Source of the DNA: Nocardioides sp.
Lineage (GTDB): Bacteria; Actinomycetota; Actinomycetes; Propionibacteriales; Nocardioidaceae
NCBI GenBank assembly: GCA_031177735.1
Contig: JAPSKJ010000056.1
Location: 1 to 12,027 of the forward strand
Direction: 5' to 3'
DNA: 12,027 bases
The stretch's first letter is position 1; each line of letters starts with the position of its first letter. The notes beneath the pieces were generated by a model. The model was not told where the DNA came from. It did not search any database and worked only from the letters and a program-made list of their open reading frames with translations. The translations under genes and the position numbers were made by a program. Shown piece after piece: positions 1 through 6,600 of this stretch.

Positions 1-116
1 CCCAGGTCGCCGAGCATCATCGTCGCGTGCGGTCCCGCGAGCGCGCGGGAGAGGTCGACGACCAGGATGTCGCTGAGCGGTCCCGAGCGCGGAGCTCCGG
101 TCGATGCGGTGGTCAT
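1..116 (-). CDS. CoA-transferase family III (CaiB/BaiF), N-terminal fragment
   Basis: Only the first ~39 codons are in the window; the gene continues past the left edge. The ATG at 116-114 is preceded by a GAGGAGA ribosome binding site about 6 nt upstream. After a ~15-residue polar lead, the peptide reads ILVVDLSRALAGPHATMMLG, which matches the N-terminal signature of family III CoA-transferases (the VxDLSxxLAGPxxxxxLGDLG pattern). These enzymes move CoA between an acyl-CoA and a free acid, usually in acyl or aromatic acid catabolism; the substrate cannot be told from this fragment. The gene is divergent from the TauE/SafE gene and nothing ties it to the purine-type cluster. The catalytic Asp lies further into the protein, outside the window. 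The family call rests on one motif but that motif is distinctive. Confidence 0.72.
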   Translation of the reverse strand, partial: MTTASTGAPRSGPLSDILVVDLSRALAGPHATMMLGDL

Positions 117-187
117 GCGGTCTCCTCGAGCTCGCGCGGCGCCGGCGCCGGGTGGCGGACGGAACGCTCGCTGTGGTTCAGTGGCCT

Positions 188-216
188 AGCCAATATTGCC
201 GCTGCCGGGGTGTCAA
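188..216 (-). promoter_or_regulatory. possible promoter for the CoA-transferase gene
   Basis: In the 180-bp divergent spacer (117-296), the leftward strand carries a perfect TTGACA (complement of 211-216). It is followed 17 nt later by TTGGCT (complement of 188-193), a weak match to the actinobacterial -10 pattern TAnnnT. Transcription would begin near 181, giving a ~65-nt leader before the ATG at 116. The area around 190-197 (CCAATATTG) is also unusually AT-rich for this genome. On the rightward strand TAGCGT at 258-263 is a conceivable -10 for the TauE/SafE gene, but it has no recognisable -35. The rest of the spacer shows no other clear element. Confidence 0.3.
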
Positions 217-296
217 CCCGACGGTCGCGGTCAGCCGAGCCGGTGGACTCCTCACGCTAGCGTCGGCCGCACGCCCCGGGTCGACGTGCGGGGCCG

Positions 297-1103
297 ATGG
301 CAGCAAGAGCCCCGGATGCAGCCCGAGAGGAGCGCAGCGCCCTGACCGGAGCCGACCACCTCTTCGTCGCCCTCGCCGGCTTCGGTGCGGGCATCTTGAC
401 GTCGACGGTCGGTGTCGCCTCGCTGCTGAGCTTCCCGGTGCTCCTGGCGGTCGGGCTGCCGCCGGTGGTCGCCAACGCGAGCAACACCATCGGGCTCGTG
501 CCCGCCGGGATGGGAGGCGCGGTCGGTTACCGGGAGGAGCTGCGCGCCCACCCCCGCCTGACCCGCCAGCTCCTGCTGCTGACCGGCGCGGCGGGTGCCG
601 TGGGCGCCGCGCTGCTGATCGGCCTGCCGCCGGGCGTCTTCGAGGCGATCGTGCCGTGGCTGATCCTGGTCACCTGCGCCCTCGTCGGCGTGCAACCACG
701 GCTCGCCGCGTGGCTGGCCACCCGGCGTGGGGAAGGCGCTCGTCCGCGGGTCACGCTCTCGCCGGTCGCGGTGGTCTTCGTGCTGCTCACCGGCGTCTAC
801 GGCGGCTACTTCGGTGCAGGCGCCGGCGTGATGATGCTGGCGACCCTCGCGCTCGGTCTCGACATCGACCTGCGGATCATCTCCGGGCTCCGCACGGTGA
901 CCGTGATGGCCGCCAACATCGTCGCCGGGGTGATCTTCACCGTCGTCGCCGAGATCGACTGGACGGTCGTGGGTCTGCTGGCGGTGAGCTCGGTCGGTGG
1001 CGGCTACCTCGGCGCCCGGATCGGTCGGCGGCTCCCTGCGGGCGTGCTGCGCGCCGCCGTCGTGATCGCCGGGGTCGCCTCGGCCATCGTGATGCTCCTG
1101 TGA
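297..1103 (+). CDS. TauE/SafE-family membrane transporter (probable sulfite/sulfonate exporter)
   Basis: This 268-residue integral membrane protein has the two-repeat architecture of the TauE/SafE (DUF81) family. The first repeat begins around residues 24-75, with GFGAGILTSTVGVASLL and then NASNTIGLVPAGMGG. The second carries GVYGGYFGAGAGVMMLATLAL at about 166-186, the family's most recognisable motif. About eight hydrophobic segments are visible, and the length is typical. Characterised members export sulfite, sulfoacetate or related organic anions across the cytoplasmic membrane; the substrate here is not predictable. The ATG at 297 has only a weak upstream purine stretch (GGGGCC), and the ~20-residue polar N-terminus is slightly long, so the true start could differ. 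It runs toward the DUF1275 gene with a 75-bp gap that holds no clear element beyond that gene's ribosome binding site. Confidence 0.86.
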   Translation: MAARAPDAAREERSALTGADHLFVALAGFGAGILTSTVGVASLLSFPVLLAVGLPPVVANASNTIGLVPAGMGGAVGYREELRAHPRLTRQLLLLTGAAGAVGAALLIGLPPGVFEAIVPWLILVTCALVGVQPRLAAWLATRRGEGARPRVTLSPVAVVFVLLTGVYGGYFGAGAGVMMLATLALGLDIDLRIISGLRTVTVMAANIVAGVIFTVVAEIDWTVVGLLAVSSVGGGYLGARIGRRLPAGVLRAAVVIAGVASAIVMLL

Positions 1104-1178
1104 CACCGCGCCCGGCCGGAGCGGGGCTCGGCTGAGACGGTCATCTGGCCACGTGCTCGGCCACGGGAGAATGCGGCC

Positions 1179-1865
1179 GTGACCTCGCGACTCGCCGCCG
1201 TCCCCGCCGAACGGATGCACCTGTGGCTGATGCTGGTGCTGACCTTCACCACCGGCATCAACGACGCCGTGGGCTACCTCGGCCTCGACAAGGTGTTCAC
1301 CGGCAACATGACCGGCAACGTCGTCATCCTCGGCATGGCGCTGGTCGGCGCGGAGGGACTTCCCGTGCTCGGCCCGGCACTGGCGCTGGTCGGCTTCATG
1401 GTGGGCGCGGCGATCGGCGGTCGCACGCTCCGCTGGGCGACGGTGGCGTGGACCGGCGCGATCACGGTCCTCTTCGCCGCGGTCGCGGTGGTGATGCTGG
1501 CGCTGGCCGGGGTGCTGTTCGCCGTCGGCGACGAGCCGTCGAGCGGGGTGATGATCACGGTCACCACCTTGGCTGCCCTGGCGATGGGCATCCAGGCGGC
1601 CGCCGCCCGCCACGTCGCCGTCAAGGACGTGACCACCGTGGTGGTCACCAGCACCATCACCGGTCTCGCCGCCGACTCGGTGCTCGGCAGCGGCAAGCGC
1701 GGTGGCAACGTGCGGCGCTTCCTGGCCGTCGCGCTCATCCTGCTCGGCGCGGCCGCGGGCGCGGCGCTGCTCGAGCTGCACCTCGCGGCCGGCCTGCTGG
1801 CCGCCGGCCTGGTGATCGGCCTGGCCACGGCCGTGGGGGAGTGGCACCGGCGGGCGGTCGCCTGA
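1179..1865 (+). CDS. DUF1275 (YoaK-type) membrane protein
   Basis: This 228-residue, multi-pass membrane protein matches DUF1275/YoaK at three points: TTGINDAVGYL at 24-34, FTGNMTGNVVILG at 40-52, and GIQAAAARHVAVKDVTTVVV at 137-156. About six transmembrane segments are evident and the length is normal for the family. Its function is unknown; a small-molecule transport role has been proposed from its topology only. The GTG start at 1179 is preceded by GGGAGA 8 nt upstream, which fixes the start; the ATG at 1171 is in another frame. It lies downstream of the TauE/SafE gene and could share its transcript. Its last codons form the left arm of a strong hairpin (1848-1875). Confidence 0.88.
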   Translation: MTSRLAAVPAERMHLWLMLVLTFTTGINDAVGYLGLDKVFTGNMTGNVVILGMALVGAEGLPVLGPALALVGFMVGAAIGGRTLRWATVAWTGAITVLFAAVAVVMLALAGVLFAVGDEPSSGVMITVTTLAALAMGIQAAAARHVAVKDVTTVVVTSTITGLAADSVLGSGKRGGNVRRFLAVALILLGAAAGAALLELHLAAGLLAAGLVIGLATAVGEWHRRAVA

Positions 1866-1875
1866 CCGCCCGCCG
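1848..1875 (+). terminator. strong 12-bp hairpin at the end of the DUF1275 gene
   Basis: Bases 1848-1859 (CGGCGGGCGGTC) and 1864-1875 (GACCGCCCGCCG) form a perfect 12-bp inverted repeat around a 4-nt loop (GCCT). The TGA stop codon (1863-1865) lies in the loop and first base pairs of the stem. No T-tract follows, so it is not a classical intrinsic terminator, but U-tract-less hairpins at gene ends are common in actinobacteria. It is placed to end rightward transcription before the convergent oxygenase gene. The terminator role is inferred; the hairpin is seen directly. Confidence 0.6.
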
Positions 1876-1909
1876 CTCGTGACTGCCTGACCCGGCGAGC
1901 TACGAGCGG
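1873..1909. terminator. second inverted repeat between convergent genes (possible bidirectional terminator)
   Basis: CCGCTCGT (1873-1880) and ACGAGCGG (1902-1909) are an exact 8-bp inverted repeat with a 21-nt loop, plus a possible closing G:T pair. It shares bases 1873-1875 with the 12-bp hairpin, so full formation of both is mutually exclusive. The right arm overlaps the TAG stop (1902-1900) of the leftward oxygenase gene. It could end leftward transcription of the long cluster. It has no T-tract and a long loop, so it is weaker than its neighbour. Confidence 0.4.
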
Positions 1910-2946
1910 GCCGCCAGCACCCGCGCCGCCTCCCGCTCGGCCTCGGTGTTGGCCACGCCGGCCCTCGAGCCGGCCAGCTTGGCCCGGATGTGGTCACCGA
2001 CGGTGATCGGCGGGTAGGCCGAGGTGCCGTCGGCGGCCAGGCAGGTGGGCAGCGTGGTGATGACGGCGTCGATGTTGCCGTCGTGGAAGTACGCCGCCGA
2101 ACGCCGCCGCTCGATCCTGCCGCCGACGATCGGCGGCTTCACCCGGTGCAGGGTCGACATCCAGCGCTCGTTGGTCCACCGCGCCATCAGGTCACCGAGG
2201 TTGATGAGCAGGGCGCCGTCGGCGGGCATGACGTCGTGCCACGCGCCGTCGCGGCCGAGCACCTGCAGCCCCTTGACCTGGTCGGCCCACAGCACCGTGA
2301 CGATGCCGTAGTCGGTGTGCTCGCCCATGCCGGTGAGGTCACCGTCGAGAGTGATGTCGCCGGGCGGCAGGGCGTAGTTGTTCATCCGCAGCACGTCGAG
2401 GCTGTGGTCGGTGAAGGCGTCGAAGAACCCGGCCGGCAGGTCGAGCGCGTCGGCGAACATCGTGGTCAGGGTGCGGGCGACCCGGCCGGCCTCGTCGAAG
2501 TACGCCGAGACCGCCTCCCGGAACCCGGCCGCCTGGTCCGGCCAGACGTTCTCGGGGTAGTCGATGACCGGCAGGTCGAGCCCCGGGTAGTCGGTGTGCG
2601 CGGCGCCCACGTTGAAGGCCTCGAAGAAGTCGTGCATCCGGTTGGAAGGCGCCAGCCCGAGGCTCAGGCTGAGCGACTCGGTCTTCGGCGGGGTGTAGCC
2701 GCGGTTGATCTCGGGCGGCGTCCGGTAGGCCTTCTTCGTCTCCGGCGGCAGGGAGAAGAAGCCGTCGAGGGCCGCCGCGAAGGCGTCGGTCACCTCCAGC
2801 GGCACGCCGTGGCCGAGGATCTGCACGAAGCCGACCGTGCTGGCGGCCTCGTCGAAGGCGCGGGCGGCCGCCAGGCGGGCCTCGCGGGAGCCGCCCGGGT
2901 CGACATAGGACGAGATGTCGACGGCGGGGACGTGGAACTCGGTCAT
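1900..2946 (-). CDS. 2-oxoglutarate/Fe(II)-dependent oxygenase, isopenicillin-N-synthase-like
   Basis: This 348-residue soluble enzyme belongs to the isopenicillin N synthase/2OG-Fe(II) oxygenase superfamily. The N-terminal DIOX_N-type region starts with VPAVDISSYV and includes GFVQILGHGVP (about 39-49). The catalytic double-stranded helix holds the iron triad: H210 and D212 in GEHTDYGIVTVL, and H267 in STLHRVKPP. R281-x-S283 (RRRSAAYF) is the usual 2-oxoglutarate carboxylate clamp. All core residues are present, so it should be active: substrate hydroxylation, desaturation or demethylation coupled to 2OG decarboxylation. The substrate is unknown. The ATG at 2946 overlaps the TGA of the upstream deaminase gene (ATGA) and has an AGGAGG site about 8 nt upstream, so it is probably translationally coupled to that gene; an open extension of the frame to 3387 is spurious. 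As last gene of the cluster, it likely acts on the imported compound or on a product of the deaminase. Confidence 0.88.
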   Translation of the reverse strand: MTEFHVPAVDISSYVDPGGSREARLAAARAFDEAASTVGFVQILGHGVPLEVTDAFAAALDGFFSLPPETKKAYRTPPEINRGYTPPKTESLSLSLGLAPSNRMHDFFEAFNVGAAHTDYPGLDLPVIDYPENVWPDQAAGFREAVSAYFDEAGRVARTLTTMFADALDLPAGFFDAFTDHSLDVLRMNNYALPPGDITLDGDLTGMGEHTDYGIVTVLWADQVKGLQVLGRDGAWHDVMPADGALLINLGDLMARWTNERWMSTLHRVKPPIVGGRIERRRSAAYFHDGNIDAVITTLPTCLAADGTSAYPPITVGDHIRAKLAGSRAGVANTEAEREAARVLAARS

Positions 2947-4079
2947 CGGTGTGCCTCCTGGGAGTGGTGGTGCGGATCCGGGGCCGCCGCCGGCGGCGGC
3001 GCGGGCGCATCCGGCGTGGCGGCCACCATCGCGCGGGCCCGCCGACGCAGCGCCGCCTTCTCGCTCTCGTCGAGCCAGCAGGCGTCGATGGCGTTGAACG
3101 TGAAGGCGGCGAGCTGGTCGCGGCGGTAACCGAGGGCATGGGCCAGCACCCGGAAGTCGTGGGTGGGGTCGGTGCCGAACATCGGCGGGTCGTCGGAGTC
3201 GATGGTCACGCACAGGCCGGCGTCGACCATCTGGCGGATCCGGTGGTGCGTGCCGTCGCCACTGCCGGAGTAGCGCCCGATGTCGGAGCTCACCGGCGTG
3301 CAGTTGAACGGGATCCGCTCCTCGACGCAGCGGGCGGTGATCTCGGCGTCGTCCACGACGTGGTAGCCGTGGTCGACCCGGCTGCACCCGAGGTCGTCGA
3401 GCAGGGTGAGCACGTGCCGGGGCGGTCCCGACTCCGAGTGCGCGGTGCGGCCCAGGCCGGCACGGCCGGCCAGCTGGTAGGCCTCGACGAAGCGCCCGGG
3501 TGGGCCGTTGACCTCGGCGTAGTCCAAGCCGATCCCGACCACCTCCTCGATCCGGTGGGCGATGACCTGCTCGACCAGCTCGACCGCCTCGCCAGCGCTG
3601 CGCTCGCGGTTGATGCCGACGACCAGGCGGGCGTCGATGCCGACATCGGTGCGCGCGTCGCGCAGACCGGCGACCACGCCCTCGAGCAGCCGGGGGTAGG
3701 GGACGCCCGGATGGCCCGGCGGGCTGAGCTGGATCTCGCGGTAGAGCACGCCGTGCGCCGCACCGCCCGCCGTCAGCGACTCATAGGTCACCCGGTGGAA
3801 GTCGTCGGCGTCCCGGATCACGGAGCCGACCACGTCGAGCACGCGGAGGAACTCACCGAGGTCCTCGTAGCTGTCGTGGTCGTAGAGGTCGTCCGCGCTC
3901 CGCGCCAGCGGCACGCCGTGCTTCGCCGCGAGGTCGACCACGGTCTGCGGCGCCACGGTGCCGATCAGGTGGCAGTGCAGGCTGACCTTGGGCAGGGCGG
4001 CCACCATCGCGTCGACCGCGGGGTCGCTCGGGACGGGCCGGGAGTGCGCCGGATAGGCCGGCGTGGCGGAGTCGGGCAC
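2943..4079 (-). CDS. adenosine-deaminase-superfamily amidohydrolase with divergent active site
   Basis: This 378-residue metal-dependent TIM-barrel deaminase is recognisable as adenosine/adenine deaminase family by KVSLHCHLIGT (31-41; H35 and H37 as the first metal ligands), H214 in TAHSES, SRVDHGYH (233-240, H237) and TIDSDDPPMF (292-301; D296/D297 match the metal-binding Asp and its neighbour). It departs from the family at key spots. The Asp/Glu of the HxHLD/EG motif is I39. The catalytic HAGE motif reads H214-S-E-S, with Glu one position early. The substrate-binding LAGDE loop reads LDYAE (185-189). Deamination of an amino-purine or similar heterocycle is likely, but plain adenosine should not be assumed. 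The C-terminus (353-378) is a Pro/Ala/His-rich tail. GTG start at 4079 with GAGGA 4 nt upstream; M25 is an alternative. It follows the second permease gene by 15 bp and overlaps the oxygenase start by 4 nt. Confidence 0.82.
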   Translation of the reverse strand: MPDSATPAYPAHSRPVPSDPAVDAMVAALPKVSLHCHLIGTVAPQTVVDLAAKHGVPLARSADDLYDHDSYEDLGEFLRVLDVVGSVIRDADDFHRVTYESLTAGGAAHGVLYREIQLSPPGHPGVPYPRLLEGVVAGLRDARTDVGIDARLVVGINRERSAGEAVELVEQVIAHRIEEVVGIGLDYAEVNGPPGRFVEAYQLAGRAGLGRTAHSESGPPRHVLTLLDDLGCSRVDHGYHVVDDAEITARCVEERIPFNCTPVSSDIGRYSGSGDGTHHRIRQMVDAGLCVTIDSDDPPMFGTDPTHDFRVLAHALGYRRDQLAAFTFNAIDACWLDESEKAALRRRARAMVAATPDAPAPPPAAAPDPHHHSQEAHR

Positions 4080-4094
4080 GGCTTCCTCGAGTGG

Positions 4095-4946
4095 TCAGGC
4101 CCGGTCCGGGCGGCCGAAGCGGCTGAGCACGGCGGCCTCGACCAGCTGGGCGATGAGGTAGAGCAGCAGGGAGACCAGGGTGATGACCACCACCAGGGCC
4201 CACACCTTGCCGATCTGGGAGCGCGCGGCGGCCGACACGACGGCGTACCCCACCCCCTTGCCGGTGGCGAGCCACTCGGCCAGCAGGGCGCCGGTCATCG
4301 AGCCGGGGACCGCGATGCGCACGGAGGCGAACAGCGCGGGCAGCGCGGAGGGGAAGCCGACCTTGCGCAGCACCGTCATCGGGGAGCCGCCGTAGACGAG
4401 CACCAGGTCGCGCATCTGGGGGCTCACCGAGCGCAGACCGAGGGCGATGTTGACCAGGGCGGGGAAGAGCACGACGATCGCGCTCATCAGGGCCACGATC
4501 GTGTAGCCGCGGCCCACCAGCAGGATCAGCATCGGCGCCAGCGCGATCAGCGGCACGGTCTGCAGGATCAGTGCGACCGGCATGATGGCGCTCTCCGCGG
4601 CACGGAACCGCACGACCACCGCGGCCAGCACGATGGCCGCCGCCATCCCGGCGACGAAGCCGATCCCCGCGTCGAGCAAGGTGCGCCCCAGCAGCCCGGC
4701 GATCTCGGCGCGCAACGCGGGGGCGTCCTCGTCGACGAAGAGGATGTCGACCACGTCGAGCGGGCCCTTGCCGACGTAGCTGGAGACGTCGAAGGCCCAC
4801 AGGCCGATCACCCACAGCGCCGTGACGAGCGCCAGGACGAGCACCATGGTGCCGACGGCGCGGAGGGTCGCCGCCAGGAGCGGGTGCCGGCCGCGTGCGG
4901 CGTGGGAGGCCGGCTGCCCGGCGGAGATCAGCTCCACGCCGCTCAT
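4095..4946 (-). CDS. ABC transporter permease (second of two)
   Basis: This 283-residue inner-membrane permease is of the binding-protein-dependent type (nitrate/sulfonate/thiamin-precursor group). About six hydrophobic segments are visible (roughly 32-52, 89-112, 120-143, 148-171, 206-225, 247-269). The cytoplasmic EAA-type loop that contacts the ATPase is at about 180-215 (LVYGGSPMTVLRKVGFPSAL, then P203). The ATG at 4946 overlaps the stop of the first permease (ATGA) and has GAGGGG about 7 nt upstream. A periplasm-facing insert of ~35 residues lies between the first two helices (around 53-88). With the neighbouring permease it probably forms a heterodimeric channel, the less usual arrangement in this subfamily, where one permease gene commonly makes a homodimer. 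Confidence 0.88.
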   Translation of the reverse strand: MSGVELISAGQPASHAARGRHPLLAATLRAVGTMVLVLALVTALWVIGLWAFDVSSYVGKGPLDVVDILFVDEDAPALRAEIAGLLGRTLLDAGIGFVAGMAAAIVLAAVVVRFRAAESAIMPVALILQTVPLIALAPMLILLVGRGYTIVALMSAIVVLFPALVNIALGLRSVSPQMRDLVLVYGGSPMTVLRKVGFPSALPALFASVRIAVPGSMTGALLAEWLATGKGVGYAVVSAAARSQIGKVWALVVVITLVSLLLYLIAQLVEAAVLSRFGRPDRA

Positions 4947-5737
4947 GCCGAGGCCCCTCGCGACCAGGGCGTGACGAGCCGGGCGAGCAGGGCGAAGACG
5001 GCGTAGAACGCTCCGGCCACCAGCGCGCAGCCCAGGCCGATCGCCCAGGCGCCCTCGACGTCGACGTTCTGCTGGGCGATCTTGAGGGTGATGGCGACGC
5101 CGCGCTGCACGCCGCCGACGTACTCGCCCAGGATCGCACCGAGGAACGCGAGCGGGGCCGCCACCCGCAGGGCGGCGAGCATCGCGGGTAGCGCGGCGAT
5201 CAGCCGGACCTTGGTGAGCTGGCGGACCGGGCCGCCGCCGAAGACGCGGACGACCTCCAGGCTCGCCCGGTCCGCCGAGCGCAGGCCGAGCACGGTGCCG
5301 ACCACGGTGGTGAAGAAGACCGAGAGGGCCGCCAGCGCGGTGGCCGTGCCGGCGCGCTCGCCCTCCTCGGGGTTGCCGATGACGATGAAGAGCACCGGGG
5401 CGATCGCGACCAGCGGCACGCAGTAGGTGATCACCGCGATCTGCATGACGACCTGCTCGAGTGCCGGCACCAGCAGGGTCAGCGCGGCGAGCCCGATGGC
5501 GGCGACCGTGCCGTAGGCGAACCCGACCGCGGCCTCCTGCAGGGTCATGCCGAAGTGGGTGGCGTAGAACTCCGGGCCGCGATCGACCGCAGCGCGCACC
5601 ACGCCGGCGGGCGAGGGGATGCGGGCGTCGGCGAGCAGGGTGAGCTCGAGCAGCCACCACAGCGTGACCACGCCGACGAGGCCGAGCACGCCGAGGCCGG
5701 CCGAGCGGAGGCTGGAACGGGACAGCACCGTGCTCAC
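4943..5737 (-). CDS. ABC transporter permease (first of two)
   Basis: This 264-residue permease has about six membrane segments (roughly 13-34, 70-90, 98-120, 131-151, 190-207, 230-253). Its EAA-like cytoplasmic loop at 161-195 reads EVVRVFGGGPVRQLTKVRLI followed by LP at 183-184, the usual coupling motif to the ATPase. It differs clearly in sequence from the second permease, so the pair is not a recent duplication. The GTG start at 5737 overlaps the ATPase stop codon (GTGA) and is preceded by GGGGAGG. It acts in the cytoplasmic membrane with the adjacent ATPase and lipoprotein. Confidence 0.88.
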   Translation of the reverse strand: MSTVLSRSSLRSAGLGVLGLVGVVTLWWLLELTLLADARIPSPAGVVRAAVDRGPEFYATHFGMTLQEAAVGFAYGTVAAIGLAALTLLVPALEQVVMQIAVITYCVPLVAIAPVLFIVIGNPEEGERAGTATALAALSVFFTTVVGTVLGLRSADRASLEVVRVFGGGPVRQLTKVRLIAALPAMLAALRVAAPLAFLGAILGEYVGGVQRGVAITLKIAQQNVDVEGAWAIGLGCALVAGAFYAVFALLARLVTPWSRGASA

Positions 5738-6561
5738 GGGGCCTCCCCGCCGCCGAAGAGCAGCTCGGAGGCGTGGTCGTGGAGTGCGTGGAACTCCGGC
5801 GTGCGCATCATCTCGGGCAGCCGCGGTCGGGGCAGGTCGACGTCGATGACCTCCTTGACGCGGCCGGGCCGCGCGCTCATCACGGCGACCTGGTCGGAGA
5901 GGAAGATCGCCTCGGAGATGCCGTGGGTGACCATCAGCGTGGTCGCGGGCTTCTCCGTCCAGATGCGCAGGAGTTCGACGTTGAGGCGTTGGCGGGTCAT
6001 GTCGTCGAGCGCGCCGAACGGCTCGTCCAGCAGCAGCACCGACGGCTTCACGACGAGTGCGCGGGCGATGGAGACCCGCTGTCGCATACCGCCGGAGAGC
6101 TGGGCCGGCTTCGCCTTCTCGAACCCGGAGAGCCCGACCAGCTCGATGAGCTCGCGGACCAGGGCGGGATCCGGCGCGGTGCCGGAGACCTCGAACGGCA
6201 GCCGGATGTTGGCCTCGACCGAGCGCCAGGGCAGGAGCGCGGAGTCCTGGAAGGCGATGCCGAGCGCGTGTGCGCGGCGCAGCTCGAGCGGGGTCATGCC
6301 GTCGACGAGGGCGGTGCCGCTGGTGGGCTCCTCCAGTCCCGCCAGGATGCGCAGGATGGTGGACTTGCCGCAGCCGGAGGGCCCGAGCAGGGAGAGGAAG
6401 CTGCCCTGGTCGGAGTGGAGCGTGGCGTCGGCGAGGGCCTGGACCTGCTTGCGGCCGGAGCCGAAGGCCTTGGTCAGGCCCTGGAGGTGGATGCCGGTCC
6501 CCCCGGCCCGCCGCTTCGCGGCGGGCGCGGAGGTCGTCCCGGTGCTATCGAGGGAGGTCAC
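5734..6561 (-). CDS. ABC transporter ATP-binding protein (nitrate/sulfonate/thiamin-precursor type)
   Basis: This 275-residue ATPase powers the transporter. Every nucleotide-binding element is intact: Walker A GPSGCGKST (60-68), Q-loop Q105 in AFQDSALLPW, signature LSGGM (155-159), Walker B VLLLDEP (175-181), D-loop ALDD (184-187) and switch H213. The PW after the Q-loop and MRQRVSIARAL are typical of the SsuB/TauB/ThiZ group. A ~22-residue polar N-terminal extension precedes the first beta strand. The only usable start in frame is the GTG at 6561: a stop lies six codons upstream of a possible alternative GTG, and there is no Shine-Dalgarno sequence in front of it. The start codon itself lies inside an 11-bp tandem repeat (6555-6598). 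The gene overlaps the first permease by 4 nt. Confidence 0.9.
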   Translation of the reverse strand: MTSLDSTGTTSAPAAKRRAGGTGIHLQGLTKAFGSGRKQVQALADATLHSDQGSFLSLLGPSGCGKSTILRILAGLEEPTSGTALVDGMTPLELRRAHALGIAFQDSALLPWRSVEANIRLPFEVSGTAPDPALVRELIELVGLSGFEKAKPAQLSGGMRQRVSIARALVVKPSVLLLDEPFGALDDMTRQRLNVELLRIWTEKPATTLMVTHGISEAIFLSDQVAVMSARPGRVKEVIDVDLPRPRLPEMMRTPEFHALHDHASELLFGGGEAP

Positions 6562-6598
6562 GAAACGATCACGATCCGATCACGGGATGGTCACGGGT
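6555..6598. repeat. four tandem 11-bp repeats spanning the ATPase start codon
   Basis: Four copies of an 11-bp unit with core nGRTCACG begin at 6555 (AGGTCACG), 6566 (CGATCACG), 6577 (CGATCACG) and 6588 (TGGTCACG). The last three bases of each unit vary. On the coding strand each reads CGTGAYC, so a GTG recurs every 11 bp; the GTG of the ATPase gene is in the copy at 6555. The repeats fill the 39-bp gap between the substrate-binding protein gene and the ATPase gene. The 11-bp period is about one helical turn, so a protein binding on one DNA face is conceivable; a slippage-born repeat with no role is equally possible. Confidence 0.6.
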
Positions 6599-6600
6599 GG

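Noticed and set aside
1104..1178. Terminator or promoter between the TauE/SafE and DUF1275 genes
   Set aside because: Only short GC-rich self-complementary pieces (such as TGGCC/GGCCA near 1145-1162) are present, with no T-tract and no promoter-like pair.
252..1997. Long open frame (over 580 codons) on the leftward strand
   Set aside because: It is antisense to the TauE/SafE and DUF1275 genes, its peptide is low-complexity (rich in Arg, Gly, His, Asp) with no recognisable fold, and such shadow frames are expected at this GC content.
2947..3387. N-terminal extension of the oxygenase reaching to 3387
   Set aside because: It lies within the deaminase gene in another frame; the ATG at 2946 has a strong AGGAGG site and yields the standard N-terminus of the family.
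2949..5006. Long open frame (685 codons) on the rightward strand
   Set aside because: It is antisense to the deaminase and permease genes, which have clear family motifs. The peptide is repetitive and polar, typical of a GC-driven shadow.
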